From NCBI RefSeq assembly GCF_016900875.1, contig NZ_JAFEUM010000004.1:1-64000 (forward strand): 64,000 bases of DNA, given 5' to 3'. How positions within the stretch are numbered: position 1 is the first letter of the stretch; each line of letters opens with the position of its first letter. Below, piece after piece: positions 1-10,781 of the stretch. The stretch is from Vibrio ulleungensis (lineage in GTDB: Bacteria > Pseudomonadota > Gammaproteobacteria > Enterobacterales > Vibrionaceae). The position numbers and the translations under genes are program-made. The notes below the pieces were generated by a model. That model saw only the letters and a program-made list of their open reading frames with translations, did no database searches and was not told the origin of the DNA.

Positions 1-91
1 CATCGAGTACTACAACACAAAACGCATCAAGGTGAAACTAAAAGGCCTGACTCCGATGGAATATCGAAATCAGGCCTTACAAGCCGCTTAA
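1..91 (+). CDS. IS3-family transposase OrfB, C-terminal fragment
   Basis: Partial gene cut by the left edge; the reading frame is codons from base 2 to the stop TAA at 89-91. The peptide IEYYNTKRIKVKLKGLTPME is the typical C-terminus of the IS3/IS150 group integrase-type (DDE) transposase, in which this tail follows the catalytic glutamate region. It would act on the element's own ends. Nothing can be said about whether the upstream part is intact. Confidence 0.85.
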   Translation, partial: IEYYNTKRIKVKLKGLTPMEYRNQALQAA

Positions 92-122
92 CAGAAATGT
101 CCAACTTTAAGGGGTCACTTCA
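1..122 (+). mobile_element. 3' end of an IS3-family insertion sequence
   Basis: The window opens inside an insertion sequence. It holds the last 29 codons of an OrfB-type transposase and then, at 98-122, a terminal inverted repeat. Read on the minus strand this end begins TGAAGTGACCCC and continues TTAAAGTTGGACA, which closely matches IS3-family ends (TGAACTGCACCCC...GTTGGACA). The other end, and whether the element is complete, lie outside the window, so the target duplication cannot be checked. Confidence 0.85.
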
Positions 123-168
123 ATTGCTGGTTTTTTTGTTTCTGACTAGCTGACAATTTGCCCGTATT

Positions 169-834
169 TTAATTCACTTTTCGTTTACGCTGTTCCAATC
201 CAGTACTGACCAAACTCGCGACCAATATTGCCAAATAAAAACTGCCTGTTAATGACTGCATATAGGCAAAAAACCGTGTAATAGGCAGTGTTGGGGTGAT
301 TTCGCCATACCCTACCGTAGTCAAGGTTATAAAGCTGTAGTAAATCACCGATGACAAATTATCTAACCAGTGTTGGTTCTCTAACCCGCTAAATCCCCCA
401 TTGAAACTTTCGAGCAAGAATAAATAAACAAACGACCACACCAACCCAATCATTAGATAGATACAAATTGAACCAATAATTTGATTGCTGCCAACTTGCC
501 CTGTAAATAGAACCTGCTTAAATGCAGAGATCATATAATGCATTAAAAACACGATGACTAAGGCTATTGTTAGCAAGCTCAAATTTAGGTTGGTCAAAAT
601 CGAAATAACATAAGTCACCAGAAATAGGGTCAATAGCACCCCAAACCAACTTTTGGTGTAAATTGCTTGCCGTTTCACACCCAAAATAGAAAACGCCAAA
701 CAGAGGATAATCGCAGACACTACAAGCAGTTGCCCTCCTTGAAAAAACTGCTCGACAACCGCTACCGTGAACAATAGTGTCAGCAATGCAACTAACAAAA
801 ATATGAAGTTATCTTCGCTACTTACTTGTTTCAA
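169..834 (-). CDS. Potassium channel family protein (Ion_trans_2)
   Basis: Integral membrane protein with a pore-loop potassium channel domain. It has several hydrophobic segments, then a pore helix and the selectivity filter TVGYGE near residue 172, then a final membrane helix (FYLAILVASLVSTGL) and a short basic tail. No RCK/TrkA-N regulatory domain follows, so gating is not obvious. The start is uncertain: a TTG at 882 would give 65 bp of overlap with the upstream permease gene; a TTG at 834, preceded by GGAG, overlaps by only 17 bp and puts the first membrane segment near the N-terminus, so I prefer it. It is probably translationally coupled to the permease gene. Confidence 0.8.
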   Translation of the reverse strand: MKQVSSEDNFIFLLVALLTLLFTVAVVEQFFQGGQLLVVSAIILCLAFSILGVKRQAIYTKSWFGVLLTLFLVTYVISILTNLNLSLLTIALVIVFLMHYMISAFKQVLFTGQVGSNQIIGSICIYLMIGLVWSFVYLFLLESFNGGFSGLENQHWLDNLSSVIYYSFITLTTVGYGEITPTLPITRFFAYMQSLTGSFYLAILVASLVSTGLEQRKRKVN

Positions 835-1921
835 CGTCTTTGGTCTCCATCTCTTGTGCTGTGGATTCCTCACTTTGAGCAAGCCAAGCCATAAACAGGT
901 TATGAGTTACCGCCAACACAACTGCACCGACAAACAACCCAATAATACCCGACATGGCCATACCACCAATTGCGCCTAATAATATCACTAGCATAGGCAC
1001 ATCAGAGCCACGACCAATTAACATCGGTTTCAGCACGGCGTCAGATGCACTGACTAACAAACACCATACTAATAGAGCTGTAGCGACAAAGCTTGAGTCT
1101 CCCGTATAAGCAATAATAATGGGTGGGATGAGTGCCAAGATAGGTGGTAACTGGATAATAGCGACAAATAACACCGCAAGCATCCACAACCCAACCATTG
1201 GACTCCCAGCAAAGTACAGACCTATCCCCGCGAGTACTGATTGAATCACCGCAACACCAAGTACCCCTTGAACGACACTTCGAATGGTGCTCACCGTTAG
1301 AGTAGTCATTGCTTTTCCGGACTCTCCTGCTAGTCGAATCGATATTCTTGAAAACACTTTTTCGCATGCAGCTGAATTACTCATAAACACACCTGCAATG
1401 ATCAGCGACAGCGTCATTTTTAGTAGTCCCACGAATACACCACCAATAATGCCCAGCACTGCAGTTGCCAAGTCTGTGATTGGCTTCTGATAGAGCAAGA
1501 CAAACGCTTCAAGGTCACGAGATAACTTAGTAAAGAATGCGAAAGATTTCTCACCTACTACCGGCCACTCTTTAACAGATAGTGACGGCGGAGGAATCTT
1601 GAGAATACCTTGCTCTATGGCATTGTAGAGGTCTTGCATCTCTTCAATCGCAGCGCCCGACATAAGGTATGTCGGAATAAACATTAAGAGCACCCCAATT
1701 AGCACCAATAAATAGCTTGCTTTAGACGGAGATAGCTTAAGTTTATTTGAAAGGAGTATAGCAACTGGGTATAAGGCGGTAGCAATTACAGCGGCCCATA
1801 CCACTAGCATGATGAAAGGTCTTAATATTTCAAAACACCAATACACCAATAACGCTATGGCACCTATTTTAATCGCGGCATCCACCGCTTGATGAGATAT
1901 TGATTGTAATGGCGATTTCAT
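818..1921 (-). CDS. AI-2E family transporter (PerM/YdiK type permease)
   Basis: Polytopic inner-membrane protein of about 367 aa in the AI-2E transporter family (PF01594). It has paired N-terminal hydrophobic segments, a central soluble stretch and a C-terminal bundle with the family-typical region GIGLYFAGSPMVGLWMLAVL then PPIL. Family members export varied substrates (autoinducer-2, sodium/proton exchange), so the substrate here is unknown. I chose the ATG at 1921 over the in-frame ATG at 1954 because AGGGAGAG lies just before it. It is the first gene of a two-gene unit with the ion channel. Confidence 0.85.
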   Translation of the reverse strand: MKSPLQSISHQAVDAAIKIGAIALLVYWCFEILRPFIMLVVWAAVIATALYPVAILLSNKLKLSPSKASYLLVLIGVLLMFIPTYLMSGAAIEEMQDLYNAIEQGILKIPPPSLSVKEWPVVGEKSFAFFTKLSRDLEAFVLLYQKPITDLATAVLGIIGGVFVGLLKMTLSLIIAGVFMSNSAACEKVFSRISIRLAGESGKAMTTLTVSTIRSVVQGVLGVAVIQSVLAGIGLYFAGSPMVGLWMLAVLFVAIIQLPPILALIPPIIIAYTGDSSFVATALLVWCLLVSASDAVLKPMLIGRGSDVPMLVILLGAIGGMAMSGIIGLFVGAVVLAVTHNLFMAWLAQSEESTAQEMETKDVETSK

Positions 1922-2146
1922 TTTCTCTCCCTGAAATGAATTAATGATGTCCATCGGAGGATATTATCTAGAAAAACAATAACTAAGTATAGACACTTAT
2001 CTCATCGTACAGCCGCTTAAAGGCCCTACTGGGAAATAATTAGTCACAAAAGTGTCGGGTCGGTCTTGTTAATTGCCGTACATCATATGGAAGTATCAGT
2101 TTTACATACTGTATAATATGACGATATTTTGCCCAACTTATCTCCG

Positions 2147-4699
2147 ATGATCAAAAACGAAGAAAAATACTTACTCAATTTACTCCGCATTTTGCCGATC
2201 ATCAGTTTGATCGCATTTACGGTGATTTTGAACGGTGTGATCATCAAATCTTCTCAGCAAAACTCTCAATCCAGTATTGAGGCTCTTTCAGTTCAGCTTA
2301 TAAAGCAGAACAAAAATGCACTTAAAACCGACATCAATCGTGTCGTTGCTGATATTCGCTTCGATCAGTCTCAAAGTATTGAGCGCATGAAGCGCCAAAT
2401 TCAGTTTCGCGTCTATGAAGCATTCAGTATTGTCGAACGTCTATATCAGAACAATCAGCATTTACCGCCTGGGGAAGTGAAAAAGCTTATCTTGCAAGCA
2501 CTGCGTGCACTCCGTTACGACAATGACTCTGGTTACTACTATATCTTTGACACGCACGGCGAACTCGTCTTAAGCCCACTGAGCCCAGAGCTTGAACAAA
2601 CCAACTTGTTGGACCTTCAAGACACGCAAGGTCAATATATCGTTCGAGAAGCCATTGAGCTAGTTTCCCAGCAGAATGAAGGGTTTAAAACTTACAATCA
2701 CGTAAACCTCAGTAACGGCTCTTTTATTGACAGTGCAAAGGTCTCTTATTTAAAAGTATTCGAACCCTATCAATGGATCATTGGCACTGGAAACACGATT
2801 TCCTCTATAGATGCAGAAATACGCCGACGAACCCTCAACCGACTTAGCCAGCTAAGAAGCGATGACAATAACTACCTGTTTGTGCTCAACAGTCATGGCA
2901 CGATGTTGCTGCATCCAAACACCGACACCATTGGTACTAATCGGATCAATCTTCAGGATGAAAACGGCCATTACTACATCAAATCCATCATAGAAACCGC
3001 TATCAAAGGTGATGATTTCGTCGAATATTACTCATCATTTAAGCCAGAGCACATCCTAGAAGCAAAGAAAATCAGTTACGTGACCTACATACCTGAATGG
3101 GACTGGATTGTGGGGACGGGACTGTACGGTGAAGACTTGCAAGACATCATTGAAGAGCAGCAACGACTTCTTGAGCAACAAAATAGTCGCAAGCAAGAAC
3201 GTTTAAGCTCAACTATATTGTTTCTCAGTCTCTTTTTAGGCGCATTGTATCTCTATTTTGCGCGTAAAATCCGTCTTAACTTCGACCGCTTTCGCTTAAG
3301 GATTGGACGTGATTTCAATGCGTTAAACGAGCTAAAAGATCAACTCGCGTACAACGCATCCCATGACAGTTTGACCCAATTACCCAATCGCAAACATTTT
3401 CAAGAACAAGTTCACTTCAATATTCGTCACGCCTATAAGCACTCGAGCAAACTGGCCATCATGTTTGTTGATCTCGATGACTTTAAAAACATTAATGATA
3501 TCTACGGGCATGCAGCCGGAGACTCTATGCTTAAGCAGCTGTCAAATTTGTTTGCGACCATAATGTTACCAGGCGATACAGTTGCACGTTTTGGCGGAGA
3601 CGAGTTTGTATTTTGCTTTGCCAATTTAGAAAATGAACAGGAAGCCTCACAGCGAGCCGCTGCTGTCTTTAACAAAACGGCTAATACCTCATTTGTGATA
3701 GATGGCAAGCATCACCACATTTCCATCAGTGGTGGCGTAACCTTATTTCCAGAGCATGGTCGAAGTTTAGAAAAGCTTCTTTCAAACTCAGACATGGCAC
3801 TGTATCGAGCCAAACAAAAAGGCAAGAATACCTTCCACCTATTCTGCCTAGACATATTAGAAGAACAAAACTATCAACATAGCTTAGAGCAGGAACTAAG
3901 GCGAGCCATTGCCAGAGATGAAATTTATGTTGAATACCAGCCTCAAATTGACCTAGCAACGGGGCAACTGTTTGGCGTCGAAGCCTTAGGAAGGTGGAAA
4001 AATCCAGTCTTAGGCCAAGTCCCACCCCCTGTGTTTATTCAAAAAGCAGAAGAGCTAGGCATCATCAACTCTATAGGCGACTACATAGTAGAAACAGCAT
4101 GTCGGCAAGTTGCACAGTTTGTAAAGCACACAGGCAAAGACATTCAGCTTTCGATCAACATCTCACCACAAAGGATCTCTAACCCGCTGGTGGTCGATTC
4201 GTTGGCGAATCTTGTTGAGCAATCATCAATGCCCTGCTCTAAAGTCACGCTGGAAATTACTGAAAATATACTGATCAAAGATACCCAGCAAGTTCAGCCT
4301 ATTCTCGACCGATTACGACAGCGAGGGTTTCATATTGCGCTGGATGATTTTGGTACAGGTTATTCATCAATGCGTTACCTGCACACACTGCCTATTAATG
4401 AGCTTAAAATTGATCGGGCGTTTGTCGAAAAGCTAACCATTGATAGTCAGAGCGAATCACTGGTACTCGCCATATTGGCGATGAGTCGCTCTTTAGAGTT
4501 GCGTGTTGTTGCTGAAGGTATTGAAGAAACACCGCAGCACCGATGGCTTGCACAGCATGCTTGTCAAATTGGACAAGGCTATCTGTTTGATAAACCGCTA
4601 TCAATAGAAAAACTGACTGAGCGATATCATTCTGACCAACCACAACCCCTTCGAATTGCTCGTAAAATGAACATCGATAATGTCGAGCTTGTTAGTTAG
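2147..4699 (+). CDS. Cache-domain GGDEF-EAL protein (c-di-GMP cyclase/phosphodiesterase)
   Basis: Large membrane sensor of about 850 aa. Layout: N-terminal membrane helix (residues about 10-35), a periplasmic region with two Cache-like repeats (each ends in a W-I-x-GTG motif: WIIGTGN and WIVGTGLY), a second helix near 365, a GGDEF domain with intact RFGGDEF near residue 482, and an EAL domain with VEALGRW near 610, DDFGTGYSS and VVAEGIEE. Both catalytic signatures are intact, so it may make or degrade c-di-GMP, or one domain may regulate the other. The start is unsure: ATG at 2147 and TTG at 2129 are in frame and neither has a clear ribosome binding site. Confidence 0.9.
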   Translation: MIKNEEKYLLNLLRILPIISLIAFTVILNGVIIKSSQQNSQSSIEALSVQLIKQNKNALKTDINRVVADIRFDQSQSIERMKRQIQFRVYEAFSIVERLYQNNQHLPPGEVKKLILQALRALRYDNDSGYYYIFDTHGELVLSPLSPELEQTNLLDLQDTQGQYIVREAIELVSQQNEGFKTYNHVNLSNGSFIDSAKVSYLKVFEPYQWIIGTGNTISSIDAEIRRRTLNRLSQLRSDDNNYLFVLNSHGTMLLHPNTDTIGTNRINLQDENGHYYIKSIIETAIKGDDFVEYYSSFKPEHILEAKKISYVTYIPEWDWIVGTGLYGEDLQDIIEEQQRLLEQQNSRKQERLSSTILFLSLFLGALYLYFARKIRLNFDRFRLRIGRDFNALNELKDQLAYNASHDSLTQLPNRKHFQEQVHFNIRHAYKHSSKLAIMFVDLDDFKNINDIYGHAAGDSMLKQLSNLFATIMLPGDTVARFGGDEFVFCFANLENEQEASQRAAAVFNKTANTSFVIDGKHHHISISGGVTLFPEHGRSLEKLLSNSDMALYRAKQKGKNTFHLFCLDILEEQNYQHSLEQELRRAIARDEIYVEYQPQIDLATGQLFGVEALGRWKNPVLGQVPPPVFIQKAEELGIINSIGDYIVETACRQVAQFVKHTGKDIQLSINISPQRISNPLVVDSLANLVEQSSMPCSKVTLEITENILIKDTQQVQPILDRLRQRGFHIALDDFGTGYSSMRYLHTLPINELKIDRAFVEKLTIDSQSESLVLAILAMSRSLELRVVAEGIEETPQHRWLAQHACQIGQGYLFDKPLSIEKLTERYHSDQPQPLRIARKMNIDNVELVS

Positions 4700-4711
4700 C
4701 CATTATGCACG

Positions 4712-4990
4712 CTAGTGAGACTCGTCCAGTAAATCCACATAATCAGCCCCCAGCGACACGAGCTTCTCTTTTTTTGCCTTGGGGAAGCGTTTAACTTTCC
4801 ACTCAAGCTGCATCGCTGAGCGCTTATCCATTGCTTGGCTTTGCCACACCAGTTCGAGCGGCCCTTTGCCCTTTAGTGCCTTGGCACCTTTACCTAGACA
4901 ATGCGCCTCAAAACGCTTCTTCACGTTATTAGAGACGCCACAATATAAAGCATTGTTGTCGAGTCTAACTAGGTAGCAGTGCCAATCCAT
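4712..4990 (-). CDS. GIY-YIG nuclease family protein (YhbQ-like)
   Basis: 92-aa single-domain protein of the UPF0213/YhbQ group of GIY-YIG endonuclease folds. The two halves of the motif are seen as CYLVR and ALYCGVS, followed by the conserved arginine in VKKRFEAH and a glutamate in LEWKVKRFPK. Family members act on damaged or branched DNA, but the job of this stand-alone form is poorly known. It converges on the GGDEF-EAL gene (13 bp between stops) and starts 8 bp after the yceH stop, so it is probably cotranscribed with yceH. Confidence 0.88.
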   Translation of the reverse strand: MDWHCYLVRLDNNALYCGVSNNVKKRFEAHCLGKGAKALKGKGPLELVWQSQAMDKRSAMQLEWKVKRFPKAKKEKLVSLGADYVDLLDESH

Positions 4991-4998
4991 AGTTCTGC

Positions 4999-5673
4999 TT
5001 ATCCCTCAGATTCTGTTGTTCCCAACAGCTGAGCCATCTGTTGCTGTAACTCTTGAACTTGTAACTTCAGATCCGCTACTTCTTCAGAAAGCTGCTGCAA
5101 CTCATTGTTGTTGGCGGGATTTACTGGTGCTGATGTTGCCACCGTTGCAAGCTGCTCTCTTTCATCGTCGCTAATAAACAGATGTTGGAATCGAGATTCT
5201 CTCTTACCAGGCTCTCTCGGCAATTGTGACACTAACGGAGGCTCTTGCGTAGCCAGTTTGTTAAGCACGGACTCGACTTCGGTAACATTGTCAAACTCAT
5301 GCATTCGTTGACATCGGCTGCGCAACTCTCCAGGCGTTTGCGCCCCTCTGAGCAATAACACGCACACAACCGCTTTTTCTGCCGCACTAAACTTTAAATC
5401 ACCAAACTCAGTATTGCAGAACCTGTGAGTGTATTTAGACGCACGGGAGTTAAAACTTGATTCATCCGTGACAAGACGCCTATCACCTAGTTGGGCCAAA
5501 GTGATATTTAGCTCCTGTGAGCTAATGTTCATCACTGGCTCTCTGCTGCTTTTTTGATTGCACGCGGCCAAAAGACTGTTTGCCGTTAAAGGATAGTAAT
5601 CTGGTGTGGTCACCTCTTTTTCCATTAAACATCCGATGACACGTGCCTCGAGTGCAGACAATGTAATGCTCAT
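4999..5673 (-). CDS. YceH family protein (DUF480)
   Basis: 224-aa protein of the YceH/UPF0502 family: two winged-helix-like domains beginning LSALEARVIGCLMEKEVTTPDYYPLT, which is the family hallmark, and a C-terminal coiled coil (NNELQQLSEEVADLKLQVQELQQQ). Function is not established. The start ATG is preceded by AAAGGGA. First gene of a probable pair with the GIY-YIG gene. Confidence 0.9.
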   Translation of the reverse strand: MSITLSALEARVIGCLMEKEVTTPDYYPLTANSLLAACNQKSSREPVMNISSQELNITLAQLGDRRLVTDESSFNSRASKYTHRFCNTEFGDLKFSAAEKAVVCVLLLRGAQTPGELRSRCQRMHEFDNVTEVESVLNKLATQEPPLVSQLPREPGKRESRFQHLFISDDEREQLATVATSAPVNPANNNELQQLSEEVADLKLQVQELQQQMAQLLGTTESEG

Positions 5674-5904
5674 ATCGATTCCCTTTAATGACTTATAATT
5701 GTCATTCTAGAGTATCCCTATCTGAATGAACGCGCTACTTTTTCAGATCCTTTCGGTTAAGGAATAATCACCGACTCTATCCAAGCATTATGAATGAACA
5801 AAGAGTAATCAAAAAAAGGATACAGACTCAAAATTATTGATGTGTGTACTATAGTTGATGCTGCGGGTATGCTGTAATGAATAGACCATTACTTTTAAAG
5901 GAAA

Positions 5905-6228
5905 ATGTCAAAGATGAATAGCGTTTTAGAAATCGTAAGTTTGGCACGTAAAAAGAACAAACTTAAACGAGAAATTTTAGACAACGAAAAGAAAATTCGT
6001 GATAACCGCAAGCGTGTGGACTTGCTGGATAACTTGCTCGATTACGTGCACCCAGAGATGACTTACGACGAAATCATGTCTATTGTTAAGAACATGAAAT
6101 CAGACTACGAAGATCGTGTTGATGATCACATCATCAAAGGCGCCGAGATTTCAAAAACTCGCCGCGATATTTCACGTAAAATCCGTGACCTGACCCAAGT
6201 AGACAAGCAGTCTAAAGGCACAAAATAA
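5905..6228 (+). CDS. Small coiled-coil cytoplasmic protein of unknown function
   Basis: 107-aa, highly charged, mostly helical protein (many [23 protein letters not shown]). No signal peptide or membrane segment. I do not recognise a characterised family. AAAGGA lies upstream; spacing favours the ATG at 5914 (codon 4) as much as that at 5905. The gene stands alone and ends in a strong terminator. Confidence 0.75.
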   Translation: MSKMNSVLEIVSLARKKNKLKREILDNEKKIRDNRKRVDLLDNLLDYVHPEMTYDEIMSIVKNMKSDYEDRVDDHIIKGAEISKTRRDISRKIRDLTQVDKQSKGTK

Positions 6229-6274
6229 GCCTAGATGAATCTTAATTGGTTCGCGTAGCAAACTGTTGAGATGT

Positions 6275-6306
6275 AAAAAAAGCGCCTTCATATGAAGGCG
6301 CTTTTT
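6275..6306. terminator. Bidirectional rho-independent terminator
   Basis: A perfect palindrome at 6281-6302 (AGCGCCTTCA...) is flanked by an A-run on the left and a T-run on the right. It can end transcription of the + strand coiled-coil gene and of the minus-strand RND operon, whose stop is 21 bp further right. Confidence 0.93.
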
Positions 6307-6326
6307 GTATGCGTTCGAGAGTAAAC

Positions 6327-9300
6327 TTACTCGTCGTCTAACGGCTTAAGTTTGGTGCTGCCACCATAGACTTTCTCACGGCGAGTCTGAATAACCGCAA
6401 AGAAGCCCGGTATAAATACAGTACCTACCAGTAGCACACATAGTAGTCCGCCGACCAAAGCCACACCCAAAGAGTTTTGACTTATGTGTCCTGCACCAGA
6501 TGCGAATACTAATGGCAAAATCCCCAAGATGAACGACCATGACGTCATGTTTACCGCTCTAAAGCGAAGGATCCCGCCTTTAACCGCCGAGGCATCAATT
6601 GGCTTCTCTTTATCTTCTCGCTCAATTTTAGCGAACTCGACAATCAAGATTGCGTTTTTAGCAGCCAAGGCTATTAGTAGTACCAATCCTATTTGCGCAT
6701 AGAGGTTAAGCGCGATGCCTGCCATATTAAGCGCTAAGAATGTTCCAAGTGTCGCAACCGGTACAACCAAGATAATGGCGACCGGAATACTCCAACTTTC
6801 ATACTGAGCGACCATAAACAGGTATATGAAGATCAGTGCAAGTGCAAATGCATAGACCGCCTGACTTCCCGCTTGAATTTCCTGGTACGCCATACCCGTC
6901 CATTCGTATTGATACCCTTGTGGTAACAGTTGTTCGGCGACACGCTCCATGGCTTCAATCGCATCACCACTAGAGTAACCTGGCGCGGCTTGACCTTGGA
7001 TGACCGCCGAGCGGTACATGTTATAGCGCCATGCTACATCAGGCTCAAACACCTGCTCGTAGCTGACTAGAGTACTCAACGGTACCATCGCACCGCTGCT
7101 CGAGCGGACATGGAACTTGGTCAAATCCTCAATACTGTTACGATAGTCGGCGTCCGCCTGCATCGTTACACGGAAGCTTTTACCAAACAATGTAAAGTCA
7201 TTGACGTAAATAGAGCCCAAGTTCCCTTGCAACGTCTGGAATATTTCTCCCAAAGTCACACCCAGTTGCTTAGCCTTATTACGATCGATATCTAAATAGT
7301 AATGGGGTACGTTGGCTCGGAAAGTACTGAACGTATGTGAAATTTCAGGCTGCTGGTTAGCTTCCTGGATCACCTCATTCATTAGCATCGCGAGATCGGT
7401 ACGGCTTCTTCCTAACGTATCTTCGAGAACAAACTCAAAGCCTGACGCACTACCCATGCCTGGTACAGCCGGTGGTCCGAGCGCAAATACTACCGCTTCA
7501 GGAACCTGCATCGCAGCCTTGCCATTAACACGCTGTGCGATAGCAAATGATGAATGTTCACCCTCTAACGCTAATCGCTCTTCCCATGGTTTTAGCTTGA
7601 TAAAGAGCGAAGCACCATTACTCGCAGCAGCGCCTGTTAAGAAGGCGTAACCCGTTGCCATCGTAACACCTTCTACACCGGGTTCGGATTCAACCAGCGC
7701 AACGACTTTTTCAGCAGCTAATTCTGTTCGAGATAGCGACGCAGAGTCTGGCAACTGTATGTTGACCATCAAGATGCCTTTATCTTCTTGAGGTACAAAC
7801 GCCGTTGATGTGTTTGTCGCGAAGTAACCAAGCAGTGACACCGCAATAACAAAGCACCCGACTAATACTGCACTCTTTTTCACCAAGAAACCGGCTAAAA
7901 TACCGTACTTCTGAGTAACTTTATCTAAGCCTCGGTTAAAGGCACTAAACCAACCTGAGGTATTTTCTTGGCCTTGTTTCAGTACCAAAGAACACAAAGC
8001 TGGTGACAAAGTCAGTGCATTAATGGACGAGATTACAACAGAAATACAGATCGTTAACGCGAACTGACGATACATGATGCCAGTAATACCTGGAAGCATG
8101 GCAACCGGAATAAACACCGCCAGCAATACCATTGTGGAGGTAATAATAGGACCGGTAACTTCTTGCATCGCCATCAATGTTGCTTTACGAGGACTGATGC
8201 TTGGGTCGCGCTTCATAATGGTATCAACGTTTTCGATAACCAAGATAGCGTCATCCACCACGATACCAATCGCCAGTATAAGACCAAACAGGGTTACGGT
8301 GTTGATGGTAAACCCGGTTGCTAGCATTACTGCGAACGTACCGACTAAAGAAACAGGTATCGCCACCACTGGAATTAGCGTTGCTCTCACACTACCCAGG
8401 AATAAATAGGTAACGGCAATCACCAGCAGAACAGCTTGTATCAAGGTAACGACCACACCCTTGATCGATTCGGCCACAAATATCGTTGTGTCGTAGCTCG
8501 TTTCATAGGTCATGTCGTCTGGGAAGTTAGCGCTCAAACGCTCTAGCATCGCCATCACTTCTTTGCCACTTTCCAATGCATTAGCACCAGATTGAAGTGA
8601 CAACGTCACGATTGAAGCATCTTGCCCTTTAAACGTGCCCGACCCATCGTAGAATTTCTTACCCAACTCTACGCGTGCAACGTCTTTTAGGTATACGGAT
8701 GAACCATCAGTATTGGCGCGTAAAAGAATGTTCTCGAATTCTTCCGACGTTTCAAGGCGGCCTTTGGTTACAATGTTAAATTGTACGTCAGTCGCATCGT
8801 TGTACGGTGCAGCGCCCACCTTACCGGCGGCAACCTGAACATTCTGTTCAGCCAGCGCAGCGTATACATCGGATGTGGTCATGTTGAGGCTTGACAGCTT
8901 ATCTGGATCCAACCAAATACGCATTGCAAACTCACCACCACCTAGAACCGAGACTTCACTGATCCCTTTAACACGGGCCAATTGGTCCTTGACGTTCAGA
9001 TTGATGTAGTTAATCAAGAACTGATCATTGTACGTCCCTTCTGGTGAATAGAAGTTCAATACCATTAGGAGATCAGGAGAGCGTTTCTTAACCGTTATCC
9101 CTACAGACCTAACTTCTTGAGGAAGTTTCGATTCAATTTGAGATACACGGTTTTGAACGTTAACCTGCGCCATGTCAGGATCTGTCCCAACATCAAAGGT
9201 TACCGATAAATTGTACGACCCATCATTCGCGCTTTTTGAGGACATGTAAATCATATCTTCAACGCCGTTTACCGAGGTTTCTATTGGATCGGCAATAGCT

Positions 9301-9479
9301 TCTTCTACGGTTTCGGCACTTGCACCAGTGTAGAATGCAGTAACACTAACCGATGGCGGGCTGATTTGTGGATATTCAGCTACTGGCAGCACCATCAACG
9401 AAATTGAACCTGCAAGGGTCAATATGATGGAGATGACCAGTGCGAATTTAGGTCTCTGTATGAAAAAACGACTTAGCAT
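6327..9479 (-). CDS. RND multidrug efflux permease (HAE1/AcrB family)
   Basis: 1050-aa inner-membrane trimeric proton/drug antiporter. It starts [18 protein letters not shown] with the typical first membrane helix, has [14 protein letters not shown] in TM4 with the proton-relay Asp pair, two large periplasmic porter regions, and ends normally at TM12 ([21 protein letters not shown]). Full length for the family. Its ATG overlaps the stop of the adaptor gene by one base (TAATG), so the pair is translationally coupled. No outer-membrane channel gene is linked; a TolC encoded elsewhere is likely. Substrates cannot be told from sequence. Confidence 0.95.
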   Translation of the reverse strand: MLSRFFIQRPKFALVISIILTLAGSISLMVLPVAEYPQISPPSVSVTAFYTGASAETVEEAIADPIETSVNGVEDMIYMSSKSANDGSYNLSVTFDVGTDPDMAQVNVQNRVSQIESKLPQEVRSVGITVKKRSPDLLMVLNFYSPEGTYNDQFLINYINLNVKDQLARVKGISEVSVLGGGEFAMRIWLDPDKLSSLNMTTSDVYAALAEQNVQVAAGKVGAAPYNDATDVQFNIVTKGRLETSEEFENILLRANTDGSSVYLKDVARVELGKKFYDGSGTFKGQDASIVTLSLQSGANALESGKEVMAMLERLSANFPDDMTYETSYDTTIFVAESIKGVVVTLIQAVLLVIAVTYLFLGSVRATLIPVVAIPVSLVGTFAVMLATGFTINTVTLFGLILAIGIVVDDAILVIENVDTIMKRDPSISPRKATLMAMQEVTGPIITSTMVLLAVFIPVAMLPGITGIMYRQFALTICISVVISSINALTLSPALCSLVLKQGQENTSGWFSAFNRGLDKVTQKYGILAGFLVKKSAVLVGCFVIAVSLLGYFATNTSTAFVPQEDKGILMVNIQLPDSASLSRTELAAEKVVALVESEPGVEGVTMATGYAFLTGAAASNGASLFIKLKPWEERLALEGEHSSFAIAQRVNGKAAMQVPEAVVFALGPPAVPGMGSASGFEFVLEDTLGRSRTDLAMLMNEVIQEANQQPEISHTFSTFRANVPHYYLDIDRNKAKQLGVTLGEIFQTLQGNLGSIYVNDFTLFGKSFRVTMQADADYRNSIEDLTKFHVRSSSGAMVPLSTLVSYEQVFEPDVAWRYNMYRSAVIQGQAAPGYSSGDAIEAMERVAEQLLPQGYQYEWTGMAYQEIQAGSQAVYAFALALIFIYLFMVAQYESWSIPVAIILVVPVATLGTFLALNMAGIALNLYAQIGLVLLIALAAKNAILIVEFAKIEREDKEKPIDASAVKGGILRFRAVNMTSWSFILGILPLVFASGAGHISQNSLGVALVGGLLCVLLVGTVFIPGFFAVIQTRREKVYGGSTKLKPLDDE

Positions 9480-10600
9480 TACGCGCCACCCTGCTCACTC
9501 ATCAGTTGCACAGGCATGCCGTTTCGAACACGCTGCAAACCTTCAACAATCACTTTGTCGGTTTCTTTAAGACCGGTCTGAATGACGATGCCTTCGTCGA
9601 TTTGCGCGCCAAGTACGACTTCTCGACGCTCAGCTACATTGCCTTCGCTCAGTACCATCACGAAATCACCTTGGATGTCGGTTTGCACGGCTCGACGTGG
9701 GATGGCGACCACATCCACTTCTTCTGTAGTCGCAAGCATCACTTCAACATGCTGACCTGGAAGAAGCGCATAATCAGGGTTAGGAATTTGCGCTCGCAAA
9801 GCGATAGTACCAGTATCGAGATCGATACGATTACCGACAAAGTCTAACTTGCCAGCGTGACTGTATTCTTTGCCGTTTTCTAGTATTAGGGTGACTTCAA
9901 TCTCGACTTCTTCATTCGAGCCATCACCTGAAGCCTTGTCCATGCCCATTGCAAGACGCTCCCTTTCACTAATTTGAAACGAAGCTTGAATAGGATCGAG
10001 GCTGACCAAGGTGGTGAGAACGCCTGAAGACGGAGAAACCAAATCGCCCATACTCACTTTAGTGCTGTTTGTTCTGCCTTTGAATGGAGCAACAATCTTA
10101 GTGCGCGAAAAATCGACCTCGGCTGAAATTAAGTTTGCTTCAGCCGATTTAACCTGTGCCTCTGCACTCAGTTTATTGGCAAAGCGGGTGTCGTATTCGG
10201 ACTGAGAAATGTTCCCTTTCGGTAATAGGTTTTCGGCTCGCTCAAAATCTGAGTTCGCTTTTTTCAATTGAGCTTCAGCTTGGGCAACAGCGGCGGTTGC
10301 GCTTGCTACTTGAGCTGCGTAAGTAGAGTCGTCAATTTGGTACAGTACATGACCTTGCTCAACGATTTGTCCTTCGCGAAAGTCTCTAGATTCTAAATAT
10401 CCAGTGACTTGTGACGTAATTGCTGCGTCTTCGATGGCTTCAATTCGTCCTACATATGATTTGCTAGGAAAGAAAGCCGTAGAGGTAACTTGCTCGGCTT
10501 TTACTACAGGTAACATTTGCGGTGCTGAGGCATTTTTGTCGCCACAACCAAGGAGAGCAGCCGTCGCAAATAACGGCAAAATAATACGTTTTTTCATCAT
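9479..10600 (-). CDS. RND efflux periplasmic adaptor (AcrA/HlyD family) lipoprotein
   Basis: Membrane-fusion protein that bridges the RND permease to an outer-membrane channel. N-terminal lipoprotein signal with lipobox LLGC ([23 protein letters not shown]), lipoyl/barrel-sandwich half-motifs ([22 protein letters not shown]), a helical hairpin (about residues 90-160) and a beta-barrel domain. An in-frame GTG at 10612 gives four more residues; ATG at 10600 has GGA upstream and starts at the signal peptide, so I prefer it. First gene of the two-gene efflux operon. No regulator gene is adjacent. Confidence 0.92.
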   Translation of the reverse strand: MMKKRIILPLFATAALLGCGDKNASAPQMLPVVKAEQVTSTAFFPSKSYVGRIEAIEDAAITSQVTGYLESRDFREGQIVEQGHVLYQIDDSTYAAQVASATAAVAQAEAQLKKANSDFERAENLLPKGNISQSEYDTRFANKLSAEAQVKSAEANLISAEVDFSRTKIVAPFKGRTNSTKVSMGDLVSPSSGVLTTLVSLDPIQASFQISERERLAMGMDKASGDGSNEEVEIEVTLILENGKEYSHAGKLDFVGNRIDLDTGTIALRAQIPNPDYALLPGQHVEVMLATTEEVDVVAIPRRAVQTDIQGDFVMVLSEGNVAERREVVLGAQIDEGIVIQTGLKETDKVIVEGLQRVRNGMPVQLMSEQGGA

Positions 10601-10781
10601 GTTTCCATTCACTACAATTCAGAATAGAGTTGCCTTATTAGTCTGTCTAAAAAGGATAGCTCAGGCTACGACTTTAATCGGTTGATATGTCCGAGTATTA
10701 TCAACTTATTGTCCTAAGTGTAACAAAATAATAATCACACTAATATTAAGTCCTTGATATTTCTAATTTGACATAATTTGG